From CAWELS01 sp964468205 (GTDB taxonomy: Bacteria > Acidobacteriota > Terriglobia > Bryobacterales > Bryobacteraceae): a stretch of DNA of 64,000 bases. Shown in pieces: positions 1 to 8,970 of this stretch; positions within the stretch are counted from its first letter, which is position 1, and every line of letters begins with the position of its first letter. The notes beneath the pieces were generated by a model. It searched no databases. It saw nothing but the letters and a program-made list of their open reading frames with translations, and was not told the DNA's origin. The translations under genes and the position numbers were made by a program. Where the stretch lies: the NCBI GenBank assembly GCA_964468205.1, contig CAYXVG010000017.1:1-64000 (forward strand), given 5' to 3'.

Positions 1-308
1 CCCAAGAGATGGCCAGGACCTGCGGCCTCGGAGTCACCCAGTTCAGCAGCCACGTCCGCCGGCTAACCAATATGTCCCCCATGCAGCACTTGAAGCGGTT
101 GCGGCTCGAAGCCGCGGCTAAGCTTCTCGGCGAGAGCCGCCGGACGGTCACTGATATCGCCGTCTCGTGCGGCTTCGGTTCTGGAACGTACTTCTCCACC
201 GTCTTCTCCGAACACTTCGGCTGTTCGCCCCGGGAATTCCGCATTCGCGGCGCGGAGGCGGGGACTGGCTCTTCTCTTTTCCACCGGGCCCCCACCCTCG
301 AATCCTGA
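1..308 (+). CDS. AraC-family transcriptional regulator, C-terminal part (5' end outside window)
   Basis: The reading frame is open from the left edge to a TGA at 306-308, so this is the 3' end of a longer gene. The visible part is the double helix-turn-helix DNA-binding region of the AraC/XylS family: a first helix region containing MSPMQHLKRLRLEAAAKLL, then the family signature GFGSGTYFSTVFSEHFGCSP followed by REFR. The effector or sensor domain lies outside the window, so the ligand and targets cannot be told. An ATG at 9 is internal to the domain and is unlikely to be the true start. Confidence 0.9.
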   Translation, partial: QEMARTCGLGVTQFSSHVRRLTNMSPMQHLKRLRLEAAAKLLGESRRTVTDIAVSCGFGSGTYFSTVFSEHFGCSPREFRIRGAEAGTGSSLFHRAPTLES

Positions 309-856
309 TTGCACTCGCGAAACCGGCCCAACAAATCTATGCAATCACAGAGGCTGATCAAAATTCCGGGTCCCCGGTTTCAACGTCTTACAGCTCGTTT
401 TGACTAGGTAATCCCTCTACTGAGGGCATACCATCGATGAAGGGCGTGCGGCCGCGGTGTTTCGTAGCCGGACAATCGCGGCGTCGTGGTGGCCGCTCAT
501 CGGAAACTGGCTGAATTTTTCACAAACAAAGCCAATTCGGAAAGCCGGGGTGCCGCCGTCACCGCCGGCTTGCCGCGGCAGGCGGTGGTACATCGAAGGA
601 GTTCGGTGCGGCGGATTTTCGTTAAAACTGTCCCTGTAACACATTGACAAAAAGACTACTTATTGACTGTGTTGAATATCATCCACCCTCCAGGCAAGCC
701 GCGGCGTAACCTGTTAGCCACGGATAACTTCGCCCGGCTGGCACTTGGCAGCCAGATGAATTGGTACCGGCAGGGGCCGCGTAACACCGGTCTCTCCTTG
801 CGGCGCCCAGCGATCAAGGGTAGACTGCCAGATGATCTGGGAAAAGGAGAAGGGTC
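309..856. other. Intergenic region before the DinB-like gene
   Basis: I see no convincing gene in these 548 bases; the short open frames lack recognisable domains. It contains a 53-bp element (634-686) that recurs after the next gene. A TAGACT box at 821-826 lies 30 nt before the downstream ATG and is a possible -10 element for that gene. Confidence 0.5.
634..686 (+). repeat. 53-bp element, copy A
   Basis: It aligns without gaps to 1869-1921; by eye 38 of 53 positions are identical, including the shared ends CTGTAA and CATCCAC and the block GACTA. It contains TTGACA at 644-649. The two copies lie in the same orientation on either side of the DinB-like gene. The function is unknown; it could be an intergenic repeat or a shared regulatory region. 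Confidence 0.5.
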
Positions 857-1381
857 ATGAACTGGACAGCGCTTCTGAAGGCCGAGTTGGAGGCCACGTA
901 CAATACCACGATGAGCCTGATGGACAAAGTCGATCCGGACAGCCTCGATTGGAAGCCGCCGAGCGGCGGCAACTGGATGACGGTCGGCCAACTCCTCAAA
1001 CACATCACCGAGTCCTGCGGCGCCGTCTGCAAAGGGCTCGTTACCGGCGATTGGGGCTTGCCGCCCGGTGTGAAAGTCGAAGACTTAACCCCCGAAGAGA
1101 TGCTGCCTCCGGCCGGCAAACTGCCCACAATAAAAAGTGTCGAAGAAGCGAAAAAGCTTCTTTCGGACGACAAAGACCTCGCCCTCCGGATGATCGAGCA
1201 GGCCGGCGAAAATGACCTTGGCAACAAACAGATAGCCGCTCCCTGGGCTCCGGGTGTTGAGTATCCCCTTGGCCGGCATCTTCTCCAGATGGTCCAGCAT
1301 CTCGACCGGCACAAAGCCCAATTGTTCTATTACCTGAAGCTCCAGGGAAAACCCGTCAACACCGTCGACCTCTGGGGCTGA
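857..1381 (+). CDS. DinB/YfiT-family protein
   Basis: A 174-residue protein of the usual size for the DinB superfamily, four-helix-bundle proteins that often bind a metal through three histidines and in some members act as thiol transferases. Histidines sit where expected: one in LLKHITES (near residue 48) and two in the C-terminal helix segment MVQHLDRHKAQLFYYL. The ATG at 857 is preceded by a good ribosome-binding site (AAGGAGAAGGG). It stands alone between two copies of a 53-bp element. The substrate cannot be predicted. Confidence 0.8.
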   Translation: MNWTALLKAELEATYNTTMSLMDKVDPDSLDWKPPSGGNWMTVGQLLKHITESCGAVCKGLVTGDWGLPPGVKVEDLTPEEMLPPAGKLPTIKSVEEAKKLLSDDKDLALRMIEQAGENDLGNKQIAAPWAPGVEYPLGRHLLQMVQHLDRHKAQLFYYLKLQGKPVNTVDLWG

Positions 1382-1868
1382 GCCTGGCTCGTTTTGCCGG
1401 CGGGCGAGTCCAAGAAGCGCTGAAGATCCGCGGCGATGGCCTTTTGCACACTCTTCCCGGTCGGCGGTGGGCGAAACCGATTCGCGATGTGCCTTCGGGT
1501 CAAGACGGAACGCTGCCGGCGAGGATGCCGGGAATCCGGAATCACGCGTGTTTTCAAAATTTCATGCTATCGATTGCAACGCCTTGCAGCCCGTGTCCGT
1601 GGGGTATTCGCGTGACGGGGCTCATGCTGTTGATCAGGGCTGCGCGGCGTCGTGCCCGGCGTGGCCTCGAGGTGTTGGTAGCTGTATAGGAGCAAACAAG
1701 CCGGGTTGGCAAATCGATAAGCGGCTGTTTTTGCTAAAACAAAGCCAACTTGTGGCAGCAAGCCAGCCAGGGTCTGGCCGGTGATGGAGTACGCAGTGGT
1801 GACTCCTCGTTCTTGGCGCCACCTGCCGGAAGAGGGCCGGCTGGGCAGTTTTTGCCGCAAAAGTGTGT

Positions 1869-1921
1869 CTGTAATCGATTGATAAAATGACTAGTTTGTC
1901 GATCTATAGAATAACATCCAC
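1869..1921 (+). repeat. 53-bp element, copy B
   Basis: Ungapped match to 634-686 at about 38 of 53 positions (counted by eye). It has TTGATA (1879-1884) where copy A has TTGACA, and ends immediately before a hairpin. Confidence 0.5.
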
Positions 1922-1925
1922 TTCT

Positions 1926-1948
1926 TAGCCACCTCTCGGAGGTGGCTA
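1926..1948. terminator. Hairpin, 10-bp perfect stem
   Basis: TAGCCACCTC pairs with GAGGTGGCTA around a TCG loop. Neither strand carries a clear run of T after it, so its role is uncertain. It may support the neighbouring terminator. Confidence 0.4.
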
Positions 1949-1961
1949 CTTTCAAGAAAAT

Positions 1962-1985
1962 GAGCGCGGCCTTTCGGCCGCGCTC
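1962..1985 (-). terminator. Probable intrinsic terminator of the TonB-dependent receptor gene
   Basis: GAGCGCGGCC and GGCCGCGCTC form a perfect 10-bp GC-rich stem with a 4-nt loop, 45 nt beyond the receptor stop codon. Read on the minus strand it is followed by the T-rich stretch ATTTTCTTG. Confidence 0.75.
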
Positions 1986-2029
1986 GCCAATCGGGAGCTT
2001 GCCCCCAATGGATGCCCGTCCGCCTGCCG

Positions 2030-5000
2030 CTAGAAGCGGAAGCGGAGGGCGAAATGGATCTGCCGCGAGTGGCTTGGGAACACCCGCGTGAAGTCGTTGA
2101 AGATCGGGTTGCCGGGAATCAGGTGATTCCGGGTCAGCCGCGAATCCACGGCCCGGACCGTGTTCACGTCGCCGGCTACGTACTGCGGCGTGTTGAACAG
2201 ATTGAAGAAGCTCGACTGGAACTCGAGCGACTTGCTCTCGGTGATGTTGAACCGTTTGGTGACCGCGATGTCCCAATTGTTAATGGTGTCGAGCGGGAGC
2301 AACTGGCGGCCGCCGTTGGCGAACGCCCCGGTGCCCGCTTTGATCCACCGCGCGGTCGGGTCATCGGCCAGATAGGCGACCGTCTGGCCCGCGCTATTGG
2401 TGAGCGGGGTGACGTCGCTGCCCCGGTCGAAGTTGCCCGCCGGGTTCACGATCGCCCGGTCCGGAGCGCTATCGATGTTCAGGTTCGAGTCGGTGCCGCT
2501 CTGGACGGTCTGGTACTGCGGCGATTCGTAGGTATAGGTGCCGCTCACGATCCAGTTGCCGGCCAGGTTGCGCATCGCCCAGTTATTGTGGCTTCGCAGC
2601 CAGGGCGCCTCGTAGACCCAGGTGAAGGTGAAGCGGTGGGTGCGGTCCAGGAAGGAGCGCGAACGCTCGGCTTGCATGTTCTGGAAGTCCTGCGGTCGGC
2701 GGGGCGAAAGCAGCGTCGAGAACAGGTCAGCCGTCGAATCGTCAATGTTCTTGCTCCAGGTGTAGGAACCTTTGAACAACAGGCCGTTCGAGAACCGGCG
2801 GGTCAGCTCGGTGGCCATGCCGTGATAGGTGGAATTGCCGCGGTTGGGGAAACCGAAGATCAGGTTGGTGAATCCGGCGTCGAGAAACTCCGGCATATAG
2901 AAGCCGCCGGCGTTGAAATCGTCCACCAGATCGTCAAGCGTCAATCCGAGGCCGTCGAGCTCGGCCTGCGATGGCCGATTGAGAAACGTCGGCAGGTGCC
3001 GGTCCGGCGTCACGACCGGCCGCAGATTGATGATGCTCTGCGTGAACAGCCGTGAACCCCGGGTACCCAGGTAGCGGATGTTGAAGGTGTAGTCCTGGGC
3101 GATCACGCGCTCCACGCCGAAGGTCCACTGGATCGACCGCGGCAGGTGCTGCGAGTAGATGAAGGTGCCCGTGGCCGCGCGCCACTCCTCGGGGCTGAGG
3201 TCGTCGCCGGGCGCGGTCGGCGGGATGCCGCCGTTGGCCAGGAAGTTCGGATCGTCGGTTTGCGGTAGCAGTACCGTGGTCTCGAGTTGCGGCGGTTTGG
3301 ACAGCGTGCCGAGGTTGTCGAAGTAGTTGTCATAGGACATGCCGAAACCGGCCCGGAACACCGTGTCGCCGCTCGTTCCGGGCGACCAGGTGAGCCCGAC
3401 GCGCGGAGCGAAGTTCTTCGTCTGCGCTTTCGGCTCGTCGAAGACTAGAACGCCGGGCACGTCGGAGACCTTGTTCAGCGTCTGCAGCTTGTCGTCCGCC
3501 GGGATGCCGCGGTACTCATGGCGCAGGCCGAGGGTCAACGTCACGTTGCGCCTGATCTTCCACTCGTCCTGGACGAACCAGTAGATGTTCCAGGCGTTGC
3601 CCCAGTACGGGCGCCCGCCGACGTTGCGCTGGGCCTGAATATCGGGCTGAAGGTCCAGCAGAAAGCGTTCCAGATTCGAGTAGTTGTAATCCCCGCGGGA
3701 GCGCTGGATGAAGGTCGTCGGCGCGATGTAGCGGCGCACGTCGATGCCGGCCTTAATCGTGTGTCCGCCCTTAATCCAGGTGATGTTGTCCACCAACTGG
3801 TAAGTGTTGATCGAACCGCTCTGCGGAGCGTTGTCGAATGGGCCGAGTTGGAGGTTCAGGTCCTGTTCGATCGTGATGTTCGGGAAAGTGTCCAACCCCG
3901 GAAAGACGAACTCGCCGGCCGGGATCGAATCGGAGTAGTAGTTGTAGTTCAACCGCAGCTCGTTGAGCAGTGCCGGCGAGAAATTGTGGAACTCGCTGAG
4001 AGCAAACATGCGGGAACGGTTCGTGCTGTTGTTTGAGAAGGCCGGCAGATCCGGAGAGGTGGTGATGTCGATGCCGGAGGAACGATTTTCCAGATACCGG
4101 AACCGGAGCCGGTCTTTGTCGCTGATGTTGTAGTCGACGCTGGCTACCCAGTTATACGTATCGTTGAAGTTCGGGAATGTGATGGGCAGAACGCCGATCG
4201 GGATCTCGCGGCCCGCGACCGTCGTTGTTCCCGACTGCGTTGGCGCCGGATCCGCGAACTGCTGCAACACTCCCAGGTTGGTTGGGGACAGTTCGGGAAT
4301 GCTGTTCAGCGTGTTGTAGCCCGCTGCCGTCGGCGTCAGAATCGCCGAGGAGGGCGAACTCGCCTGACCCAGCGGGTTGTACTCGAAGAGTCCGAAGAAG
4401 AAGAGTTTGTTCTTCTTGATCGGGCCGCCGAACGTGCCGCCCATGCGGTTGTCGTCGAAGCGGGGTTGGTTGTCACGGGTGATGCCCTGCCGTTTGTCGG
4501 CTTCATCAAGGGCGTTGTACTTCTTGTTCTGGTGGTAAAGGAACGCCGAGCCGTGGAACTCGTTCGTGCCGCTCTTCACGGCGACATTGAACTGGCCGCC
4601 GGTGGAATGGCCAAACTCGGCGGTGGCGTGGTTCTGCAGCATGGAGAATTCGGCCACGGCTTCGTTTGGCACCCGGAGGTTGGCGCCCGTGACGTCCTTG
4701 CGGGTGTTGTCCACGCCCTCCACGGTGAAGTTGTTGTTCCGCGGCCGCTGGCCGCCGACCGATGGGCCCTCGCCGAGCCCCACTCCTCCGCTGGAGGCGA
4801 CGCCGGCGCCCAGCAGCGAGAGGTTGTAGACGCCCAGCGCTTGGTTCATCGCCGGGTTATATACCGCCTGCATCGAGTCGTAAGCGGAGCCGATGGTCGC
4901 GGTTGTCGTGTCGATCTGCGCGGCGGCCTCCACCACCTCGATTTGGGTGGCGACGTCGCCGACCTCCAACGCCAGGTTCACGGTGATCGTGCGGTTCATG

Positions 5001-5293
5001 GCCACGCTGACGTTGCCTTTCGCGGCGGGTTTGAATCCCTCCGCCCGCGCCGTGACCCGGTACTGGCCGACGAGCACATTGTTGAAACGGTAAATACCGG
5101 AGGCATCGGACTCGGTAAGGGTCTCAACACCGGTGTTCATGTTGATCAGTTCCACGGTGGCGCCGGGAATGACGGCGCCGGTGGCGTCGGTGACCGTTCC
5201 GGTAATGTTTCCGTCCGTGGCCTGGCCGAACAACACGTACGGGCAGAGCAGGACAACGAGAGTTAGTAATGTAAGTGTTTTGATTCGAGACAT
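2030..5293 (-). CDS. TonB-dependent receptor, Oar-like, with carboxypeptidase-regulatory-like N-terminal domain
   Basis: A 1087-residue outer-membrane protein. Residues 1-23 are a signal peptide ending near YVLFGQ. A carboxypeptidase-regulatory-like (transthyretin-fold) domain follows at about 27-110, with the segment GTVTDATGAVIPGATVEL. A plug domain (about 125-240) and a long beta-barrel follow, ending in FRF, the aromatic C-terminus typical of barrel proteins. Long receptors of this layout are abundant in Acidobacteria and are thought to import large or sugar-type ligands using TonB-ExbBD energy; the ligand here is unknown. The ATG at 5293 has GAGGAG (5297-5302) upstream. The gene is monocistronic with a terminator at 1962-1985. 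The tonB-exbBD genes at 61-64 kb could energise it. Confidence 0.9.
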   Translation of the reverse strand: MSRIKTLTLLTLVVLLCPYVLFGQATDGNITGTVTDATGAVIPGATVELINMNTGVETLTESDASGIYRFNNVLVGQYRVTARAEGFKPAAKGNVSVAMNRTITVNLALEVGDVATQIEVVEAAAQIDTTTATIGSAYDSMQAVYNPAMNQALGVYNLSLLGAGVASSGGVGLGEGPSVGGQRPRNNNFTVEGVDNTRKDVTGANLRVPNEAVAEFSMLQNHATAEFGHSTGGQFNVAVKSGTNEFHGSAFLYHQNKKYNALDEADKRQGITRDNQPRFDDNRMGGTFGGPIKKNKLFFFGLFEYNPLGQASSPSSAILTPTAAGYNTLNSIPELSPTNLGVLQQFADPAPTQSGTTTVAGREIPIGVLPITFPNFNDTYNWVASVDYNISDKDRLRFRYLENRSSGIDITTSPDLPAFSNNSTNRSRMFALSEFHNFSPALLNELRLNYNYYSDSIPAGEFVFPGLDTFPNITIEQDLNLQLGPFDNAPQSGSINTYQLVDNITWIKGGHTIKAGIDVRRYIAPTTFIQRSRGDYNYSNLERFLLDLQPDIQAQRNVGGRPYWGNAWNIYWFVQDEWKIRRNVTLTLGLRHEYRGIPADDKLQTLNKVSDVPGVLVFDEPKAQTKNFAPRVGLTWSPGTSGDTVFRAGFGMSYDNYFDNLGTLSKPPQLETTVLLPQTDDPNFLANGGIPPTAPGDDLSPEEWRAATGTFIYSQHLPRSIQWTFGVERVIAQDYTFNIRYLGTRGSRLFTQSIINLRPVVTPDRHLPTFLNRPSQAELDGLGLTLDDLVDDFNAGGFYMPEFLDAGFTNLIFGFPNRGNSTYHGMATELTRRFSNGLLFKGSYTWSKNIDDSTADLFSTLLSPRRPQDFQNMQAERSRSFLDRTHRFTFTWVYEAPWLRSHNNWAMRNLAGNWIVSGTYTYESPQYQTVQSGTDSNLNIDSAPDRAIVNPAGNFDRGSDVTPLTNSAGQTVAYLADDPTARWIKAGTGAFANGGRQLLPLDTINNWDIAVTKRFNITESKSLEFQSSFFNLFNTPQYVAGDVNTVRAVDSRLTRNHLIPGNPIFNDFTRVFPSHSRQIHFALRFRF

Positions 5294-5634
5294 AAGCTCC
5301 TCGGATTGGATTTCGTCTGTCTTGTAAACACAACGAGCCCAGCGCCAAAGGTTCGCAGCGAGGGCGTCACAATTTCTGTTTCGAAAGAGCTTGGCTGATT
5401 ATTGTGTTTGGTAGGCCTAAGCTCTCCGACTCAACGCAAGACTAATTCTTGCCGTTCTCGTTTGCTTGTCTCAAGCACTTACTAGGCCAAATTAGAACAA
5501 TAACAGGAGATTTTGCGTTTTGTTGAACTTAGGCCGCCGCGGTCACGGGGGTGGCCTACTTAAATTCGGAAATCGGTGGGCAGGGATCTATGAATGATCG
5601 AAGAAATTGGGGTGTGATGATCCTGAAACAACTG
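5294..5634. promoter_or_regulatory. Upstream region of the receptor gene with a cluster of TAGGCC sites
   Basis: A 341-base non-coding, relatively AT-rich stretch. It contains a TAGGCCTA palindrome at 5412-5419 and TAGGCC at 5483-5488 and 5530-5535. GGCCTA at 5553-5558 pairs with the copy at 5530 as an imperfect stem-loop. This spacing could be operator sites, but no -35/-10 pair stands out. Confidence 0.35.
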
Positions 5635-6447
5635 TTACCGGGCGTCGCCGGCCTCTGCTCCGGCGGCTGGCCGGTAGGCGAAATCCCACACTTGAATGTT
5701 GGCCTCGCCCGGCGAGAACTCCACTACCGCGTACTCGCCCGGCTCGAGCGGAGCCTTCGGCCATACCTTATAAAGCCCGTCGTCCATCTCGCGCCGGAAC
5801 ACGTTGATATCGTCGTGCTCCTCGAAAACCTGGTTCGTCACCGGGGCGATCGTCCACTTCTCGACGTTGCGCCATTCGCCGTCCGGCTTCAACTTGATGA
5901 TCCCGAAGCGCTCCTCGTGGATGAGGCGGATGTAAAACTCGGGCTTCGGCGTACTCACCACAAACTGCGAATGCGGACCTTGAATACGCGCCTTCTGCTC
6001 GCCGGCGATGATCGGAATCGGCGAGATCACGCTCAGGATCTCTTTCTTTTTGTTAGACTTCACTTCGAGGTCGGCATGCGGCAGCGGGCGCATCTGCTCG
6101 CCGTCGACAAAATAGGCGCCAATGTCCTCCGGTACCCGGGCGATCTCGCGCCGCCGCTGCCGGATGACCTCGGCTTCCTCGTCCCAGAACTCCTCTTCCT
6201 CCTGGTCCCACTCGGCCTGGAGTTCGGCTTCCTCTTTCGTGCGGATCAGGTCGACCAGCTCCAGCGGGATCTCTTCCCACTGGCTCCGTTCCACGCTGTA
6301 GAAACGCACACGGTCGGACTTGACGTCGTATTCACTGACCCGGTGGAACGTCCCGTCCGTGAGATAAAGCCGGAGAGAGGCCGCCCCGAGAGTCGCGGCC
6401 AGAAACACGAGAATGGCGGCGAGGCGCAACATGCTGATATTCACCAT
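5635..6447 (-). CDS. Secreted protein of unknown function
   Basis: I do not recognise the family. From the ATG at 6447 it has 270 residues; from the in-frame ATG at 6432, 265. Both starts give a signal peptide (MLRLAAILVFLAATLGAAS). The mature part begins with a small beta-rich segment (LRLYLTDGTFHRVSEYDV), then a very acidic helical stretch rich in E, D and W, then a probable beta-rich domain. It is likely periplasmic or surface-located. A TAGAAT box at 6446-6451 (minus strand) would favour the 6432 start. It is divergent from the aldo/keto reductase gene, 51 nt away. The longer upstream open frame overlaps that gene and is unlikely to be used. Confidence 0.7.
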   Translation of the reverse strand: MVNISMLRLAAILVFLAATLGAASLRLYLTDGTFHRVSEYDVKSDRVRFYSVERSQWEEIPLELVDLIRTKEEAELQAEWDQEEEEFWDEEAEVIRQRRREIARVPEDIGAYFVDGEQMRPLPHADLEVKSNKKKEILSVISPIPIIAGEQKARIQGPHSQFVVSTPKPEFYIRLIHEERFGIIKLKPDGEWRNVEKWTIAPVTNQVFEEHDDINVFRREMDDGLYKVWPKAPLEPGEYAVVEFSPGEANIQVWDFAYRPAAGAEAGDAR

Positions 6448-6498
6448 TCTACTGCTTACGACGCCGGGCCCCGCCCGGTTGTTACGATAGAATCCGCT

Positions 6499-7470
6499 AT
6501 GCGCTACCGCACACTTGGCAGAACCGGATTTGAGATCAGTGAGATTGGCTACGGAGCGTGGGGCATCAGCGGCGCCCAATGGGTTGGCGCCGAGGACGAC
6601 CGGTCTCTAGACGCCTTGCGCCGGGCCATCGAGCTTGGCCTGAACTTCATCGACACAGCGCTTGCCTATGGCGACGGGCACAGCGAGCAACTGGTCGGCC
6701 AGGTGGTGCGCGACGCCCCCGGCAAGATCTACGTCGCCACCAAGGTTCCCCCGAAGAACGAACTCTGGCCGGCCCGCCCCGGCATTCCGATCAGCGAGGT
6801 CTTCCCCCACGGCTACATCATCGAGTCCACCGAAACCAGCTTGCGAAACCTTGGCATGGAGACCGTGGATCTGCAGCAACTGCACGTCTGGAACCCGGAG
6901 TGGATCGATAACGACGATTGGAAACGCGCCTTTGAGGACTTGAAACGGTCCGGTAAGGCCCGCGCCGTGGGCATCTCCATCAACGATCACGCGCCCGACA
7001 CGGCCCTCGAAGCCGTCCGCACCGGCCTCATCGACTCCGTACAGGTGATCTACAACATCTTCGACCAGTCTCCTGCCAGGAACCTCTTCCCGCTCTGCCA
7101 GGAGAAAAATGCCGGCGTGCTGGCCCGCGTCCCGCTCGATGAAGGCGGCCTCACCGGAACCATCACCCCGGACACCACATTCCCTCCCGGCGACTGGCGT
7201 AAGGAGTACTTCGAGGGTGACCGCAAAAGGCAAGTTCAGGAACGGGTCGAAGCCCTCAAAATGGAGCTCAAGAATGAAAGCGGAACCCTTCCCGAGCAGG
7301 CCCTCCGCTTCTGCCTCTCCCACCCCGCCGTAACGTCCGTGATACCGGGGATGCGCCGCGCCGCCACCGTGGAGAGTAGTTGCTCGGTTTCCGAACAGGG
7401 CCCTCTGCCGCCCGAAACCCTGGAAGCCCTGAAGCGCCACGAGTGGCCGCGCAATTTCTACCCGGAATAG
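6499..7470 (+). CDS. Aldo/keto reductase
   Basis: A 323-residue (beta/alpha)8 oxidoreductase expected to use NADPH. The catalytic set of the family is visible: D and Y in DTALAYGDGHSEQLVG, the lysine in YVATKVPP, and the histidine in QQLHVWNP. The C-terminal half carries the usual cofactor-binding region. It resembles the YghZ/YajO-like branch rather than sugar reductases, but the substrate is unknown. The start at 6499 fits the family N-terminus (MRYRTLGRTGFEISEIGYG); the longer open frame from 5551 is antisense to the neighbour. There is no clear ribosome-binding site; TACGAT (6483-6488) and TAGAAT (6488-6493) lie just upstream. It converges on the TolC-like gene 6 nt away. Confidence 0.9.
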   Translation: MRYRTLGRTGFEISEIGYGAWGISGAQWVGAEDDRSLDALRRAIELGLNFIDTALAYGDGHSEQLVGQVVRDAPGKIYVATKVPPKNELWPARPGIPISEVFPHGYIIESTETSLRNLGMETVDLQQLHVWNPEWIDNDDWKRAFEDLKRSGKARAVGISINDHAPDTALEAVRTGLIDSVQVIYNIFDQSPARNLFPLCQEKNAGVLARVPLDEGGLTGTITPDTTFPPGDWRKEYFEGDRKRQVQERVEALKMELKNESGTLPEQALRFCLSHPAVTSVIPGMRRAATVESSCSVSEQGPLPPETLEALKRHEWPRNFYPE

Positions 7471-7476
7471 CCGGCG

Positions 7477-8760
7477 CTATCGCAGCGCCGCCAGCAGCCC
7501 GCCCGTGTGGCTGAGCAGCCGGTAGCGCGCCAGCTCGAGGGAGTGGTTCGCGGCGTGGAAGGCGATCCACTTCTCGTTCTCGATGAAGCGGGCCGCCTCG
7601 ACCTCCTGCAGGGGCGCGCGGCCCTCTTCCATACGGGCGAGCAGGATGCCGAGTTCGTCACGGGCCACCTCGAGGTCGAGACGGGCGACCTTCAGGCTCG
7701 TCTCCGCCTGTTGCACTTCCTGGTAAGCCTGCCGGGCCTCGAGGGCGATGGAGCCGCGCTTGGATTGCAGCTCGGCCTCGAGCCGCCCGGCCCTAATGTT
7801 GGCTTGCGCGAGGCGGGCCTTGTCCGCCGGACCGGTGTACACCGGCAGTTCCATCGAGATGCCGATTTGGCCGTTATGACGCTGGAACTTCTGGAAGAAG
7901 TCCTCGAAGTTGTTGAACCGGGAGAGGAGGGAGTATTTGCCGATGAGGTTGATTTTCGGGTAGCGGTTGGCCTTTTCGGCCTCGACTGCGAAGCCGTTGG
8001 CCCGCATCTCGGTTTCGATCCGCCGGACCTCGGCGCTTTCGGCGAGCGCCACTGACACGGCGGCGCCTGGCGACTCCGGCAGCACCGGGAGAGGGCGCTG
8101 TTCGGCCGCGGCCCGCACCTGGTCGCCGTCGGGATAGCCGAGGACAGCGGCCAGCCGCCTTTCCGCCTCGTCGCGCTCTGCCTCGTAGCTCTCGACGCGC
8201 TGCTCGCCGCGAACCAGATCGAGTTCGGCGCGCTTGACTTCGATGGGGAGCAGCCGGCCCTCGGAGGCCTGAGCCTCGAACAGGGCTACCACCTTGCGGA
8301 GGCCGTCCAACTGCTGGCGGACGGCGGTGGCGGTCTTCGCGGCCCGTTCCGCCTGGAGATAGAGCTCGACAGTCCGCAGCAGGATCTGGTCCTGCACGCT
8401 CTCGGAGGCGAGCGCCGCGCTTTCCGCGGCTACCTTGGACTGGGAGAGGCGGAGCTGCTGCGGCCGGTTGAACAAGGAAGAAAAGGCCCGCGCCTCGAAG
8501 ACGGATGGGGCCCCGCTATCGAGCGTCTGCGGGAAGCCGTACGTCGCGGCCAGCCCGCTGCCAACGTAGAGCTTCGGAATGAACGGGTCTCTGACTATCC
8601 GGACCTCCTGGGCGGCGGCCTGTTCGTCAAGCCGGGCGATGGCGAGGTCGGGATTCTGTTCGAGCGCCCGCTCGGCTGCCCGTTGCAGGGTCAGCGTATG
8701 CACCTCCGCCCACGAAGCGGCCGCCATGGCCAGAACGGAAACGAGCAGCCGGGATGTCAT
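7477..8760 (-). CDS. TolC-family outer-membrane efflux protein
   Basis: A 427-residue member of the outer-membrane efflux protein family. It has a signal peptide (MTSRLLVSVLAMAAASWAEV) followed by two repeated halves, each with long amphipathic helices (for example LQRAAERALEQNPDLAIARL) and short barrel strands. Such trimers form the outer-membrane duct for RND or ABC exporters. No adaptor or pump is adjacent; the RND pump at 44.5-49 kb has no outer-membrane partner of its own, so the two could work together (inference). I chose the ATG at 8760; an in-frame GTG lies at 8784. The 5' flank ends at an assembly gap. Confidence 0.85.
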   Translation of the reverse strand: MTSRLLVSVLAMAAASWAEVHTLTLQRAAERALEQNPDLAIARLDEQAAAQEVRIVRDPFIPKLYVGSGLAATYGFPQTLDSGAPSVFEARAFSSLFNRPQQLRLSQSKVAAESAALASESVQDQILLRTVELYLQAERAAKTATAVRQQLDGLRKVVALFEAQASEGRLLPIEVKRAELDLVRGEQRVESYEAERDEAERRLAAVLGYPDGDQVRAAAEQRPLPVLPESPGAAVSVALAESAEVRRIETEMRANGFAVEAEKANRYPKINLIGKYSLLSRFNNFEDFFQKFQRHNGQIGISMELPVYTGPADKARLAQANIRAGRLEAELQSKRGSIALEARQAYQEVQQAETSLKVARLDLEVARDELGILLARMEEGRAPLQEVEAARFIENEKWIAFHAANHSLELARYRLLSHTGGLLAALR

Positions 8761-8823
8761 GGTCGCAGTCCTGTCGCTAGTCACACTCGTAGCGTAACAG
8801 GGAGCGTCCAGCGTGGCGCCCGG

Positions 8824-8854
8824 CCGCCGGCCGGCGGCGCTATAACTCCTCGAG
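8824..8854. repeat. 31-bp sequence identical to the other side of the assembly gap
   Basis: Positions 8824-8854 are identical to 8955-8985, and the 100 Ns lie exactly between them. This is the pattern left when two contigs that overlap by 31 bp are scaffolded with a fixed gap instead of being merged. Confidence 0.85.
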
Positions 8855-8954
8855 NNNNNNNNNNNNNNNNNNNNNNNNNNNNNNNNNNNNNNNNNNNNNN
8901 NNNNNNNNNNNNNNNNNNNNNNNNNNNNNNNNNNNNNNNNNNNNNNNNNNNNNN
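8855..8954. other. Assembly gap (100 N), probably artificial
   Basis: Exactly 100 N, a standard placeholder length. Because the same 31 bp ends the left contig and begins the right one, the true sequence probably has no gap and one copy of the 31 bp. The TolC-like start and the TPR-gene stop would then be about 65 bp apart. Confidence 0.85.
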
Positions 8955-8970
8955 CCGCCGGCCGGCGGCG

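Larger units (their letters stand above)
1382..2029. other. Intergenic region between the DinB-like gene and the TonB-dependent receptor
   Basis: 648 bases with no supported gene. They hold the second 53-bp element (1869-1921) and two strong hairpins (1926-1948 and 1962-1985) just beyond the 3' end of the receptor gene. The rest (1382-1868) shows no feature I can support. Confidence 0.5.

Noticed and set aside
2012..5266. Several 250-350-residue plus-strand frames opposite the TonB-dependent receptor
   Set aside because: They come from high GC at third codon positions; no motif, signal or ribosome-binding site supports them.
5551..6498. Long plus-strand frame in front of the aldo/keto reductase (639-residue version)
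   Set aside because: It is antisense to a gene with a clear signal peptide, and the family N-terminus begins at 6499.
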